Origin: Sphingobacterium zeae
GTDB lineage: Bacteria; Bacteroidota; Bacteroidia; Sphingobacteriales; Sphingobacteriaceae
DNA length: 64,000 bases
Direction of reading: 5' to 3'
NCBI RefSeq assembly: GCF_030818895.1
Contig: NZ_JAUTBA010000001.1
Location: forward strand, 4,898,001 to 4,962,000
A program made the translations under genes and the position numbers. This document shows, piece by piece, positions 43,371 to 51,094 of the stretch (positions are counted from its first letter, which is position 1; every line of letters starts with the position of its first letter). Below the pieces are notes generated by a model. That model was not told where the DNA came from and made no database searches. It saw only the letters and a program-made list of their open reading frames with translations.

Positions 43371-44741
43371 ATGCAAAACATTAAAGAATATGTAGAAGCA
43401 AACAAACAACGTTTTTTGGATGAGTTGTTTGATTTATTGCGTTTACCATCAGTAAGTGCCGATCCTAAATTCAAAGGAGATGTCAAAAAAACTGCTGAAT
43501 TTGTTGCTGAGAAATTGCGTGAAGCCGGAGCCGACAATGTAGAAGTTTGTCCTACTGCTGGTAATCCAATCGTTTATGGAGAAAAAATTATTGATCCGGC
43601 ACTACCTACTGTATTGACTTATGGTCATTACGACGTACAACCTGCCGACCCATATGAGTTGTGGGATACCCCTCCTTTCGAACCGACGGTCCGTGATGGC
43701 AAAATTTATGCGCGTGGTTCTGCCGACGACAAAGGTCAGTTTTATATGCATGTAAAAGCCTTCGAATACATGATTAAAAATAATGCCTTGGCCTGTAACG
43801 TCAAATTTATGATTGAAGGTGAAGAGGAAGTTGGCTCAGTCAATTTAGGCACCTTTGTTAAAGAAAATACAGAAAGACTGAAAGCTGATGTTATCGTTAT
43901 TTCGGATACATCGATGATTAGCATGGAGCAACCTTCCTTAGAAACTGGTTTACGTGGGTTGTCTTATGTCGAAGTGGAAGTTACTGGTCCGAACAGAGAT
44001 TTACACTCTGGCGTATATGGTGGAGCGGTAGCCAATCCGGCCACCATATTAGCAAAATTGATCGCGTCATTACATGATGAAAACAATCATATCGCTATTC
44101 CAGGATTCTATGATGACGTTGTCGAATTAACTGCCGAAGAACGTAAAGCTTTAAATGAAGCGCCTTTTGACATTGAAGCATACAAAGCAGACCTTGGTAT
44201 TCAAAATGTCTGGGGAGAAAAAGGTTTCACAACATTAGAACGCACCGGTATTCGACCAACCTTGGAGGTAAATGGTATCTGGGGTGGTTATATCGGTGAA
44301 GGCGCCAAAACCGTACTTCCATCAAAAGCGAATGCGAAAATCTCCATGCGTCTTGTTCCAAACCAAAACTCTCACCGTATTACGGAGCTTTTCAAAAAAC
44401 ATTTTGAAGCTATTGCACCAGATTATGTAAAGGTAGAGGTCAAGCCTCACCATGGTGGTGAACCAGTTGTGACACCGACTGACAGCGTCGCTTACAAAGC
44501 TGCAGAAAAAGCCCTGCATGAAACATTTGGTGTTCAGCCTATCCCTACACGTGGTGGAGGTTCTATTCCAATCGTTGCTCTTTTTGAAGAAGTATTAGGA
44601 TTAAAAACAGTGCTTTTGGGCTTTGGCTTGGATAGTGACAACCTACACTCGCCAAATGAAAAATATGGTATTGAGAATTACCTCATGGGAATTTCAACAA
44701 TTCCATTATTTCATAAATATTACGCAGAACTCAGTAAATAA
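43371..44741 (+). CDS. M20-family dipeptidase
   Basis: 456-residue zinc metallopeptidase that likely hydrolyses dipeptides in the cytoplasm. The metal and catalytic residues are visible: His in LTYGHYDVQP, Asp in RGSADDKGQ, Glu-Glu in MIEGEEEVGS, Asp in VISDTSM, and a final His near SDNLHSPNEKYG. There is no signal peptide. A promoter sits just upstream, and a perfect hairpin lies after the stop. Exact specificity within M20 (for example carnosinase-like) is open. Confidence 0.92.
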   Translation: MQNIKEYVEANKQRFLDELFDLLRLPSVSADPKFKGDVKKTAEFVAEKLREAGADNVEVCPTAGNPIVYGEKIIDPALPTVLTYGHYDVQPADPYELWDTPPFEPTVRDGKIYARGSADDKGQFYMHVKAFEYMIKNNALACNVKFMIEGEEEVGSVNLGTFVKENTERLKADVIVISDTSMISMEQPSLETGLRGLSYVEVEVTGPNRDLHSGVYGGAVANPATILAKLIASLHDENNHIAIPGFYDDVVELTAEERKALNEAPFDIEAYKADLGIQNVWGEKGFTTLERTGIRPTLEVNGIWGGYIGEGAKTVLPSKANAKISMRLVPNQNSHRITELFKKHFEAIAPDYVKVEVKPHHGGEPVVTPTDSVAYKAAEKALHETFGVQPIPTRGGGSIPIVALFEEVLGLKTVLLGFGLDSDNLHSPNEKYGIENYLMGISTIPLFHKYYAELSK

Positions 44742-44755
44742 TTTAGTTTTTCATT

Positions 44756-44802
44756 CGATAAAGGGTTATTTTTAAATTTTAGAAATAACCCTTTATCGTT
44801 TT
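44756..44802 (+). terminator. hairpin terminator directly before the LysR gene
   Basis: Perfect 16-bp arms (44756-44771 and 44783-44798) with an 11-nt loop and a short T-run. The LysR ATG is at 44803, only 4 bp after the stem. Confidence 0.75.
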
Positions 44803-45705
44803 ATGGATTTCGATTTTCGCTTAATTGTTTTTTATACTGCAGCGCAGCACCTTAATTTCACCAAAACTGCTTCGGCACTCTTCATATCGCAACCGGCAGT
44901 AAGCAAAAATATCCAAGAACTGGAAAAGAGACTCGGAATACCGCTATTCGAACGAAAGGGGAATAATCTTAATCTCACTGATGCAGGTCAAATTTTATAT
45001 AAATATGCCCAACAAATTATAACACTTTATAATCAGGCTGGCCAAGAACTACAGGAATTACAGGAAGGAAGAAAAGGAAATCTGGTTTTAGGAGCCAGTA
45101 CAACCATATCCCAATATGTTTTACCTGCTCTACTTGCCGATTTTCTATCGCAATATCCCAACAATCGTATCCAATCTTTTCAATCCAATAGCCGCAGCAT
45201 TGAGGAACAGCTTATTGATAAATCATTGGATTTAGGTATTACGGAGGGATCTACCGACAACCGAGCCCTAAAATACATTCCTTTTATGAAAGATGAACTA
45301 GTTCTTGTCACAAATAGCCAAAACCCACTATTATATCGATTAGAAAATCCAACATTACCCGATATCACACGCTTACCCTTGGTATTACGCGAGCAGGGCT
45401 CGGGTACACGGAAAATTATTGAAAACGCACTAAAAGATAACCGCATCAATCTATCTGAATTACAAATAGAAATGATCTTGCCTTCAACGGAGAGTATTAA
45501 AGGCTACCTTGCCCGTCGCAATAGCTTTGCTTTTTTATCGATCCATACAGTTCAAACAGAAGTATTAAATAAATTATTGACTATTGTCGATATTCCGCAA
45601 TTGACAATAGAACGCTATTTCTATTTTACCCATTTATATGGAGGGCTCGCTGGTACGCCCCAGCAGTTTCTGCAATTCTGTCTACGGCAAAACCTCAAGT
45701 TATAA
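44803..45705 (+). CDS. LysR-family transcriptional regulator
   Basis: 300-residue LysR regulator. The N-terminal helix-turn-helix reads FRLIVFYTAAQHLNFTKTASALFISQPAVSKNIQELEKRLG, shown here in parts, and is followed by the substrate-binding-type effector domain. The protein starts at the family position (FDFRLIVFY). It is followed by the tsdA-dsrE-SBP genes, and a T-N11-A dyad overlaps its own stop codon, so it is the likely regulator of that operon. Its effector is unknown. Confidence 0.92.
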   Translation: MDFDFRLIVFYTAAQHLNFTKTASALFISQPAVSKNIQELEKRLGIPLFERKGNNLNLTDAGQILYKYAQQIITLYNQAGQELQELQEGRKGNLVLGASTTISQYVLPALLADFLSQYPNNRIQSFQSNSRSIEEQLIDKSLDLGITEGSTDNRALKYIPFMKDELVLVTNSQNPLLYRLENPTLPDITRLPLVLREQGSGTRKIIENALKDNRINLSELQIEMILPSTESIKGYLARRNSFAFLSIHTVQTEVLNKLLTIVDIPQLTIERYFYFTHLYGGLAGTPQQFLQFCLRQNLKL

Positions 45706-45716
45706 CCAAATGTTAT
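45702..45716 (+). promoter_or_regulatory. candidate LysR operator (T-N11-A dyad)
   Basis: ATAAC-N5-GTTAT (45702-45716), containing T-N11-A (T45703, A45715). It is centred about 64 bp before the expected transcription start of the tsdA-like gene, the usual position of a LysR recognition site. It overlaps the LysR stop codon. Confidence 0.5.
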
Positions 45717-45759
45717 GTCTCATAAACAAACTTCGTTTTAATTCCAGATTAAAGCCGCT

Positions 45760-45767
45760 TAGATTTG
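45760..45767 (+). promoter_or_regulatory. -7 element of the tsdA-like operon
   Basis: TAGATTTG, an exact TAnnTTTG match, 18 bp before the ATG at 45786. No TTG is found at the -33 position, as expected for an activator-dependent promoter. Confidence 0.55.
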
Positions 45768-45785
45768 TACAAATGAATTAGCGTA

Positions 45786-46766
45786 ATGGATTATAAGAAA
45801 CTCACAAATTACTTAAAAGCACTCAGCTGGATCATTGTAGCATTGGTGATTACCTGTACAACCTTATGTGTATTTCCGTTAAAATATGAGGAACACCAAA
45901 GGCAAATAGACGCTATTGAAATACACAGCGATTCACTCATTACGCACGTTTCCCAATTTAAGGAAATCGCTTTCAAAGATAGTCCCGAAGGTAAAATGGC
46001 CAGCTATGGTGAAAAGCTGATCAGAAATACATACGACTATTTCTATAATGGCGAGGTCAAAATTGGTAACAAGCTAGCCTGCAGTAGCTGCCATCTCAAT
46101 GGCGGCACAAAATCTTTTGCGGCTCCATATGTTGGGCTCACGAATGTCTTCCCAACGTATATTTCAAGGGAAAATAAGATTGAATCACTCGAAGAACGTA
46201 TTAATGGTTGTTTTGAGCGAAGCATAAACGGCCGTGCCATCCCAGAAAACGGAAAAGAGATGAGAGCTATCATTACCTATATCAAGAACATCAGCGTGAA
46301 TACAGTTAATAAAGGTCGGTTGGCAGGCCAAGGATTTATAAAAATGGATATTCCCAACCGTGCGGCGGACTTAAAACATGGTCAGCTGGTTTTTGAGAAC
46401 AAATGTGCCAGTTGTCATGGAAAGGATGGACAAGGTATTCTTCAAGCGGCTGGAAAAGGATATCAATATCCTCCCTTATGGGGGAAAGACAGCTACAATG
46501 ATGGCGCTGGGATGGCACGATTGCTTACCGCGGCCCGTTTTATCAAAGCGAATATGCCTTTAGGCGCAACGTATGATGCACCGCAGTTGAAAGACGACGA
46601 AGCCTATGATGTGGCGGCATATATCAATTCTTTCGATAGACCTCAAAAAACAGACAAGCAACTGGACTATCCTAATCTAAGCAAAAAACCCAAAGATAGC
46701 CCCTATCCACCTTATGCCGATAACGTTAGCATAGAACAACATAAACTCGGACCTTTTAATTTTTAA
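45786..46766 (+). CDS. TsdA-like dihaem c-type cytochrome
   Basis: 326-residue protein with an N-terminal membrane anchor (about 13-30) and two haem-binding motifs: CSSCH (99-103) and CASCH (207-211). The segment ERINGCFERSINGR contains Cys142, which matches the unusual Cys axial ligand of haem 1 in thiosulfate dehydrogenase TsdA; FIKANMPLG has the second-haem Met257. TsdA interconverts thiosulfate and tetrathionate in the periplasm. It heads a likely operon with a secreted DsrE-like protein and a binding protein. TsdA function is inferred from motifs only. Confidence 0.82.
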   Translation: MDYKKLTNYLKALSWIIVALVITCTTLCVFPLKYEEHQRQIDAIEIHSDSLITHVSQFKEIAFKDSPEGKMASYGEKLIRNTYDYFYNGEVKIGNKLACSSCHLNGGTKSFAAPYVGLTNVFPTYISRENKIESLEERINGCFERSINGRAIPENGKEMRAIITYIKNISVNTVNKGRLAGQGFIKMDIPNRAADLKHGQLVFENKCASCHGKDGQGILQAAGKGYQYPPLWGKDSYNDGAGMARLLTAARFIKANMPLGATYDAPQLKDDEAYDVAAYINSFDRPQKTDKQLDYPNLSKKPKDSPYPPYADNVSIEQHKLGPFNF

Positions 46767-46796
46767 CACGCATACCCCATTACATCAATAATAAAT

Positions 46797-47267
46797 ATGA
46801 AAAAACAATTTACAATCGCTTGTATTTTATTAGCGATAATGACTATTCAAGCGAAAGCACAGGACAATAAATTGTTGCTCGATAACCATCAATACAGCGG
46901 TGCCGTTGCGAAGAAAAAAGCGTATATAGCGATCTATCAACTGGACAGCAATGATCCAAAAACAATTGAAAAAGCAATTCGCAATATTAACAATGTCCTG
47001 AAGGACCCACGATTAAAAGGACGTTTACAAATTGAATTGGTTGCATTTTCTGGTGGTACCGAAGCCTTCCTAAAAAAGAACAGCCAATACGAAAAACCCT
47101 TGAAAAATCTCGTCGAGAAAGGCGTTATCGTAGCGCAATGCCTAAATACGTTGGAAGAGAGACATATTGCCAAAGAAGAGCTATTTGATTTTATAGGCTA
47201 TGTTCCTAGCGGAAATGGTGAATTAATCTTACGCGCCAATGAAGGTTGGGTTATCATTAAACCATAG
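46797..47267 (+). CDS. secreted DsrE/DsrF-like protein
   Basis: 156-residue protein with a signal peptide (about 1-21, ending QAKA). The mature part resembles the DsrE fold: YIAIYQLDSNDPKTIEKAIRN, LVAFSGGTEAFL, and a conserved Cys115 in VIVAQCLNTL. DsrE-type proteins carry or transfer sulfur on such a cysteine, but cytoplasmic members dominate; an exported one fits periplasmic sulfur handling. It lies 30 bp after the TsdA-like gene and 4 bp before the binding protein gene. Confidence 0.8.
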   Translation: MKKQFTIACILLAIMTIQAKAQDNKLLLDNHQYSGAVAKKKAYIAIYQLDSNDPKTIEKAIRNINNVLKDPRLKGRLQIELVAFSGGTEAFLKKNSQYEKPLKNLVEKGVIVAQCLNTLEERHIAKEELFDFIGYVPSGNGELILRANEGWVIIKP

Positions 47268-47271
47268 TATA

Positions 47272-48186
47272 ATGAAAAATTTTCTACTGCTTGGTCTAAC
47301 AATAGCATTATTGGGTGTTCAGGAAATTAAGGCACAAGAACATCGTTTTGACCCACCCTGGAATACTCCACCAGAATCGGCGCTAAATTTTACGGTACCC
47401 GGGATAGACAATATTCCAGATTTATATGGTGATATCGAGAATCCGCAGCTTACCGTTTTTTTCGCTGGCAATCAATTTATGGTCGTCGATGATCTACTCG
47501 CATCATTCAAAAAAGAATACCCACAATACAAACGTATTTTTGTTGAAACACTGCCACCAGGCATTTTAGCCAAGCAGATTAAAGGCGGTTCAATCACGAT
47601 AGGCAATCTACGCATTACGCATAAACCCGATATTTACACAGCGAGTAAACGGGCGATCAACGAAATGGCAGATTATTTTAGCCATACGCAGGTGTATTGC
47701 TATAACAATATCTGTTTGATGGTTCCAAAAGGAAATCCCGCTAATATCAGCACATTGAATGATCTGGGGAATGACAAAGTTCGTATCAGCATGCCTAATC
47801 CCCAATGGGAAGGAATTGGGGAGCAGATCAAAGCATCCTATAGAAAAGCTGGGGGCGAACAACTTGTCAAAAAAATCATGGAAGATAAGGTCAAAGACGG
47901 CAGCACTTATCTGACTAAGATCCACCATCGCGAAAGCCCCATGCGTGTATTGTATGGACAAGCTGATGCGGCTCCAGTTTGGGCTTCTGAAGTCGTTTAC
48001 CAAAAACTAATTGGCCATCCTGTCGAAGGCATTATCATTCCGGATGCACAAAATACAACTGCAACTTACGTTGCTGCAAAACTGAAAAACGCGTCCCATG
48101 CACAGGCAGCAGATGACTTCTTAAAATTCATAAACTCTGCAACGGCCATGGATATTTACAAGAAATATGGGTTTACAGTAGACTAA
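47272..48186 (+). CDS. orphan ModA-like periplasmic substrate-binding protein
   Basis: 304-residue type 2 periplasmic binding protein. After a signal peptide (about 1-20) come LTVFFAGNQFMVVDDLLASFK, NICLMVPKGNPANISTLNDL and VRISMPNPQWEGIGEQI, similar to ModA/WtpA and sulfate-type binding proteins for oxyanions. No ABC permease or ATPase is adjacent, so it may serve as a ligand presenter or sensor and not as part of a standard importer. The start at 47272 gives the signal peptide. It closes the LysR-controlled operon. Confidence 0.78.
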   Translation: MKNFLLLGLTIALLGVQEIKAQEHRFDPPWNTPPESALNFTVPGIDNIPDLYGDIENPQLTVFFAGNQFMVVDDLLASFKKEYPQYKRIFVETLPPGILAKQIKGGSITIGNLRITHKPDIYTASKRAINEMADYFSHTQVYCYNNICLMVPKGNPANISTLNDLGNDKVRISMPNPQWEGIGEQIKASYRKAGGEQLVKKIMEDKVKDGSTYLTKIHHRESPMRVLYGQADAAPVWASEVVYQKLIGHPVEGIIIPDAQNTTATYVAAKLKNASHAQAADDFLKFINSATAMDIYKKYGFTVD

Positions 48187-48187
48187 A

Positions 48188-48227
48188 AAAGAAAATGTAT
48201 AATTAATTATCCATTTTCTTTCTTTAC
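48188..48227 (+). terminator. hairpin terminator after the binding protein gene
   Basis: Arms aaagaaaatg (48188-48197) and cattttcttt (48212-48221), with the loop itself palindromic. AT-rich; marks the end of the tsdA-like operon. Confidence 0.5.
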
Positions 48228-48252
48228 TTTAGGTCAAAATTAGTCGACTTGT

Positions 48253-49044
48253 ATGATCTTATTGCTCAAAAAACTCCATCGGTATTGGTATTTTATCAGC
48301 GTTCTACTTGTTTTTCTTCTGTTTTTCCCTTATATCTATTTTTTAGCACGACGCCCTGAAAAAAATTATGCTCGGATTGCCCGTATGCGGCGCTGGGTAT
48401 CGATTGGTGGTTCTGCCCTAGCGGGTGTATTTTTCAAGGTTACCTATGAATCAAAAATAGATTGGAATCGTTCCATGGTATTGTGCCCCAATCATACCTC
48501 CGTGTTGGATATAACAGCCCTCACCTACTTGTGCCCCGCTCCTTTTTCATTTATTGGAAAAGCTTCTCTGCTTAAAAATCCGGTTACACGCATTTTTTTT
48601 AAAACAATAGACATTCCGGTCACAAGAAAAAGTAAAGTATCTTCTTTCAAGGCTTTTCAACGTGCCAATGAACTCGTCCGAAATGGCAGAAGTGTCGTTA
48701 TCTTTCCAGAAGGAAAAATCGATGATAGTTTCCCTCCACAGATTCACGCATTTAAATCCGGAGCCTTTCGAATCGCTGTTCAGAATGATGTTCCCACAGT
48801 GCCCATTATCATAGAAAATGCCTGGGATATCTTTTTCGATGATGGATCAAAAAGGGGCTCCAGACCAGGAGTTGTTAAAATTCATGTGTTCAATCCGATA
48901 GAAACAACAAATTTTAACGATGATAATGCATCAGAACTAGAAAAAGTGGTATATGACAAAATGCATTCTTATTGGATTATGAAGAATAAATCGTATTTTC
49001 ATAACCTAGAGAATCTCCAAAAAATATGTCAGGAAAGATCTTAA
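48253..49044 (+). CDS. plsC: 1-acyl-sn-glycerol-3-phosphate acyltransferase
   Basis: Acylates lysophosphatidic acid in membrane lipid synthesis. The 263-residue protein has an N-terminal hydrophobic segment (about 12-32), the catalytic NHTSVLD (His81, Asp86), and the FPEGKID motif near residue 155. It matches the PlsC family. Its last 19 bp overlap the start of the ABC ATPase gene, so the two are co-expressed, although a direct functional link is not established. Confidence 0.9.
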   Translation: MILLLKKLHRYWYFISVLLVFLLFFPYIYFLARRPEKNYARIARMRRWVSIGGSALAGVFFKVTYESKIDWNRSMVLCPNHTSVLDITALTYLCPAPFSFIGKASLLKNPVTRIFFKTIDIPVTRKSKVSSFKAFQRANELVRNGRSVVIFPEGKIDDSFPPQIHAFKSGAFRIAVQNDVPTVPIIIENAWDIFFDDGSKRGSRPGVVKIHVFNPIETTNFNDDNASELEKVVYDKMHSYWIMKNKSYFHNLENLQKICQERS

Positions 49045-49784
49045 TCGAAATCAAGGATATTGCCAGAGAATACCAGATTGGCGCTGAAACAATTCATGCC
49101 TTAAGCTCCGTAACGCTCAATATCCATAAAGGAGAATTTGTCGCCTTAATGGGGCCCTCGGGCTCAGGAAAATCCACGTTAATGAATATTCTAGGTTGCT
49201 TGGATACGCCAAGCCGAGGAGAATACATCCTCAATGGGATTAATGTGAGTGACATGACTGACGATGAACTTGCAGAAGTAAGGAACAAAGAAATTGGTTT
49301 TGTCTTTCAAACATTTAACCTATTACCAAAGAATACAGCACTTGAAAATGTTGCGCTTCCCCTAATTTACGCGGGCTATAATAAAAATAGACGTGAGGAA
49401 AAAGCCACTGCAGCGTTGGAAAGTGTTGGCTTAGGACACCGTATGGATCATAGACCTAACGAACTCTCAGGCGGACAACGACAACGTGTTGCTGTCGCAA
49501 GAGCATTGATCAACGATCCTTCCATTATACTTGCCGATGAGCCAACAGGAAACCTTGACACCAAAACTTCTATTGAAATTATGGGTCTACTGGAAGAAAT
49601 TCACTCCAAAGGTAATACCATTATTCTAGTTACACACGAAGAAGATATCGCATTACATGCACATCGTATTGTACGTATGCGCGATGGGCTGATTGAAAAT
49701 GATTATCCTAATCCAGATATAAAATCAGTGTCCCCAAGATTGAATGCTTTAAATGAAAAGGGAAGTGATTTCGAGAATATTTAA
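49026..49784 (+). CDS. LolD/MacB-type ABC transporter ATPase
   Basis: 252-residue ATPase with Walker A GPSGSGKST (43-51), Q-loop VFQTFNLLP, signature LSGGQRQRVAVARAL and Walker B ILADEPTGNLD. This subgroup works with LolC/E- or MacB-like permeases in lipoprotein sorting, efflux or cell division. No permease gene is adjacent, so its partner is encoded elsewhere. It overlaps plsC by 19 bp. Confidence 0.9.
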   Translation: MSGKILIEIKDIAREYQIGAETIHALSSVTLNIHKGEFVALMGPSGSGKSTLMNILGCLDTPSRGEYILNGINVSDMTDDELAEVRNKEIGFVFQTFNLLPKNTALENVALPLIYAGYNKNRREEKATAALESVGLGHRMDHRPNELSGGQRQRVAVARALINDPSIILADEPTGNLDTKTSIEIMGLLEEIHSKGNTIILVTHEEDIALHAHRIVRMRDGLIENDYPNPDIKSVSPRLNALNEKGSDFENI

Positions 49785-49847
49785 AAATATTATATAGCTA
49801 TAAATCAATAACTTAGACTACAAGCTCAAAAATAACATGCAATTTAC

Positions 49848-49877
49848 TTGCTTAAGTTAAATTAAATCATAGTTTTG
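49848..49877 (+). promoter_or_regulatory. Bacteroidota-type promoter of the DUF2795 gene
   Basis: TTG at 49848-49850, 19-bp spacer, TAGTTTTG at 49870-49877, ending 29 bp before the ATG. Confidence 0.6.
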
Positions 49878-49906
49878 CGAAAATAGAGAACTTAAATTGT
49901 TTTTAT

Positions 49907-50128
49907 ATGTATTGGACATTAGAATTAGCTTCGCATCTAGAAGATGCACCGTGGCCAGCAACAAAAGATGAATTAATCGATTACGCTATTCGTTCGGGTG
50001 CACCTGTTGAGGTGATTGAAAACTTACAATCTCTTGAGGATGATGGCGAGCCATATGAAAATATCGAAGAAATTTGGCCCGACTATCCAACAAAAGACGA
50101 TTTCTTCTTCAATGAAGATGAATACTAA
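49907..50128 (+). CDS. DUF2795 small acidic protein
   Basis: 73-residue protein of the DUF2795 family. MYWTLELASHLEDAPWPATKDELIDYAIRSGAP matches the family core, and the C-terminus is very acidic (DDFFFNEDEY). These proteins are common in Bacteroidota and have no known function. It is monocistronic, with its own promoter and terminator, and likely well expressed. Confidence 0.9.
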   Translation: MYWTLELASHLEDAPWPATKDELIDYAIRSGAPVEVIENLQSLEDDGEPYENIEEIWPDYPTKDDFFFNEDEY

Positions 50129-50135
50129 AAAATAG

Positions 50136-50165
50136 AAAACGCCTTTAAAATAAAGGCGTTTTTTA
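50136..50165 (+). terminator. intrinsic terminator after the DUF2795 gene
   Basis: Perfect 12-bp arms aaaacgccttta (50136-50147) and taaaggcgtttt (50151-50162), with a T-run. Confidence 0.85.
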
Positions 50166-50276
50166 TTTAGGGCTGCTCTTGCCATTCGTAGACAATACAG
50201 TGTAGCTTGTATGCGGTATCAAAAGGTTTTTATTTTATAGTTTTAATCCATTATAATAAAGACAAGTCTCATAGGT

Positions 50277-50744
50277 ATGAAGATTAAATTAAAACTATTA
50301 TTGTTTTTGTTTATAAGCTGTATAGTTATCCAAAGCTCATTTGCACAAGAACAACAAATTGCCAATGAAAATAGTGTTGTTTTAAAAAGGTTCGTCCATC
50401 GATTAAATGATCCTACGCTAGCTACCGATGTTATTTTAAGTCAAGACCTAATAACAGCAGAAAAACAAGAGAAAGATATGCAGGAGTACTTATTGGCGAG
50501 TATTGATGAAGTCAGGATAAATATACAAAGTAAGGATATTAAAAAATTGGAATATCTAAGCTTTGATCAAGCGGGAAGGAAAGAAACAAGCGACATAGAT
50601 CTAGAAGGTATTGACCCGCAGCAAGTTTACTTTGTCAAATATCGCAAACGTTTTGTATTTGCTGTAGTCATTCGTGATAAAAAAATTGCATCGCTCACAT
50701 TAGTCTCCAAAGGCAATAACAAAGCTCATTTTGTTTTTTATTAA
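50277..50744 (+). CDS. hypothetical secreted protein
   Basis: 155-residue protein with a signal peptide (about 1-23, ending FA-QEQ). The mature part is hydrophilic, with a helical N-terminal half and beta-strand-like C-terminal segments (QVYFVKYRKRFVFAVVIRDKKI). I do not recognise a family. It stands alone between the DUF2795 gene and the trp leader. Confidence 0.65.
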   Translation: MKIKLKLLLFLFISCIVIQSSFAQEQQIANENSVVLKRFVHRLNDPTLATDVILSQDLITAEKQEKDMQEYLLASIDEVRINIQSKDIKKLEYLSFDQAGRKETSDIDLEGIDPQQVYFVKYRKRFVFAVVIRDKKIASLTLVSKGNNKAHFVFY

Positions 50745-50905
50745 TTTTCTTTATGCGCCTATTTAACGGACCGTCTATGTGTCCTTCGCTCAAATTTCGC
50801 CGTCAGAGCAACATTAATACACTCTTACCAAATTATACTTTACAACATATTTGTGAGCAATATTAAGCTAATGATGCTTTCTTAAAAATTTTTCAATAAA
50901 AACAC

Positions 50906-50936
50906 TTGCATTTTATAATTCTATCAACCATATTTG
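50906..50936 (+). promoter_or_regulatory. promoter of the trp leader and operon
   Basis: TTG at 50906-50908, 20-bp spacer, CATATTTG at 50929-50936. The first -7 base is C, not T. The leader peptide ATG follows at 50954. Confidence 0.5.
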
Positions 50937-50953
50937 TATTAATAAAAATAACA

Positions 50954-51001
50954 ATGAAAATAACTGTATCAAATAAAGCTTGGTGGTGGCACAACGAATA
51001 A
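50954..51001 (+). CDS. trpL: trp operon leader peptide with three tandem Trp codons
   Basis: A 15-residue frame, MKITVSNKAWWWHNE, ends in TAA just before a set of alternative hairpins upstream of trpD. Three adjacent Trp codons (TGG, 50981-50989) are what ribosome-mediated attenuation needs: stalling there at low Trp-tRNA would free the downstream segment to form the antiterminator. The frame sits right after a Bacteroidota-type promoter. It is far too short to be found by ordinary gene callers. Confidence 0.85.
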   Translation: MKITVSNKAWWWHNE

Positions 51002-51082
51002 CGTTGTGGCAAACTCCTATTGCATTATTTGATTAATACATCAAGATATGATGGGCTTGCCTAAATAAGGTAAGCCTTTTTT
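50990..51082 (+). promoter_or_regulatory. trp attenuator (leader hairpins and terminator)
   Basis: Segment 1-2 hairpin: cacaacg (50990-50996) pairs with cgttgtg (51002-51008). Segment 2-3 (antiterminator): GGCAA at 51008-51012 can pair with TTGCC at 51057-51061, extended by c14/g55-type pairs. Segment 3-4 (terminator): ggcttgcct (51054-51062) with aggtaagcc (51068-51076) and six T after it. The arrangement is classic Trp attenuation. Confidence 0.8.
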
Positions 51083-51094
51083 ATTTAAATTACC

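Noticed and set aside
51002..51094. A tRNA or T-box upstream of trpD
   Set aside because: No T-box sequence or cloverleaf is seen; the region is fully explained by the leader attenuator.
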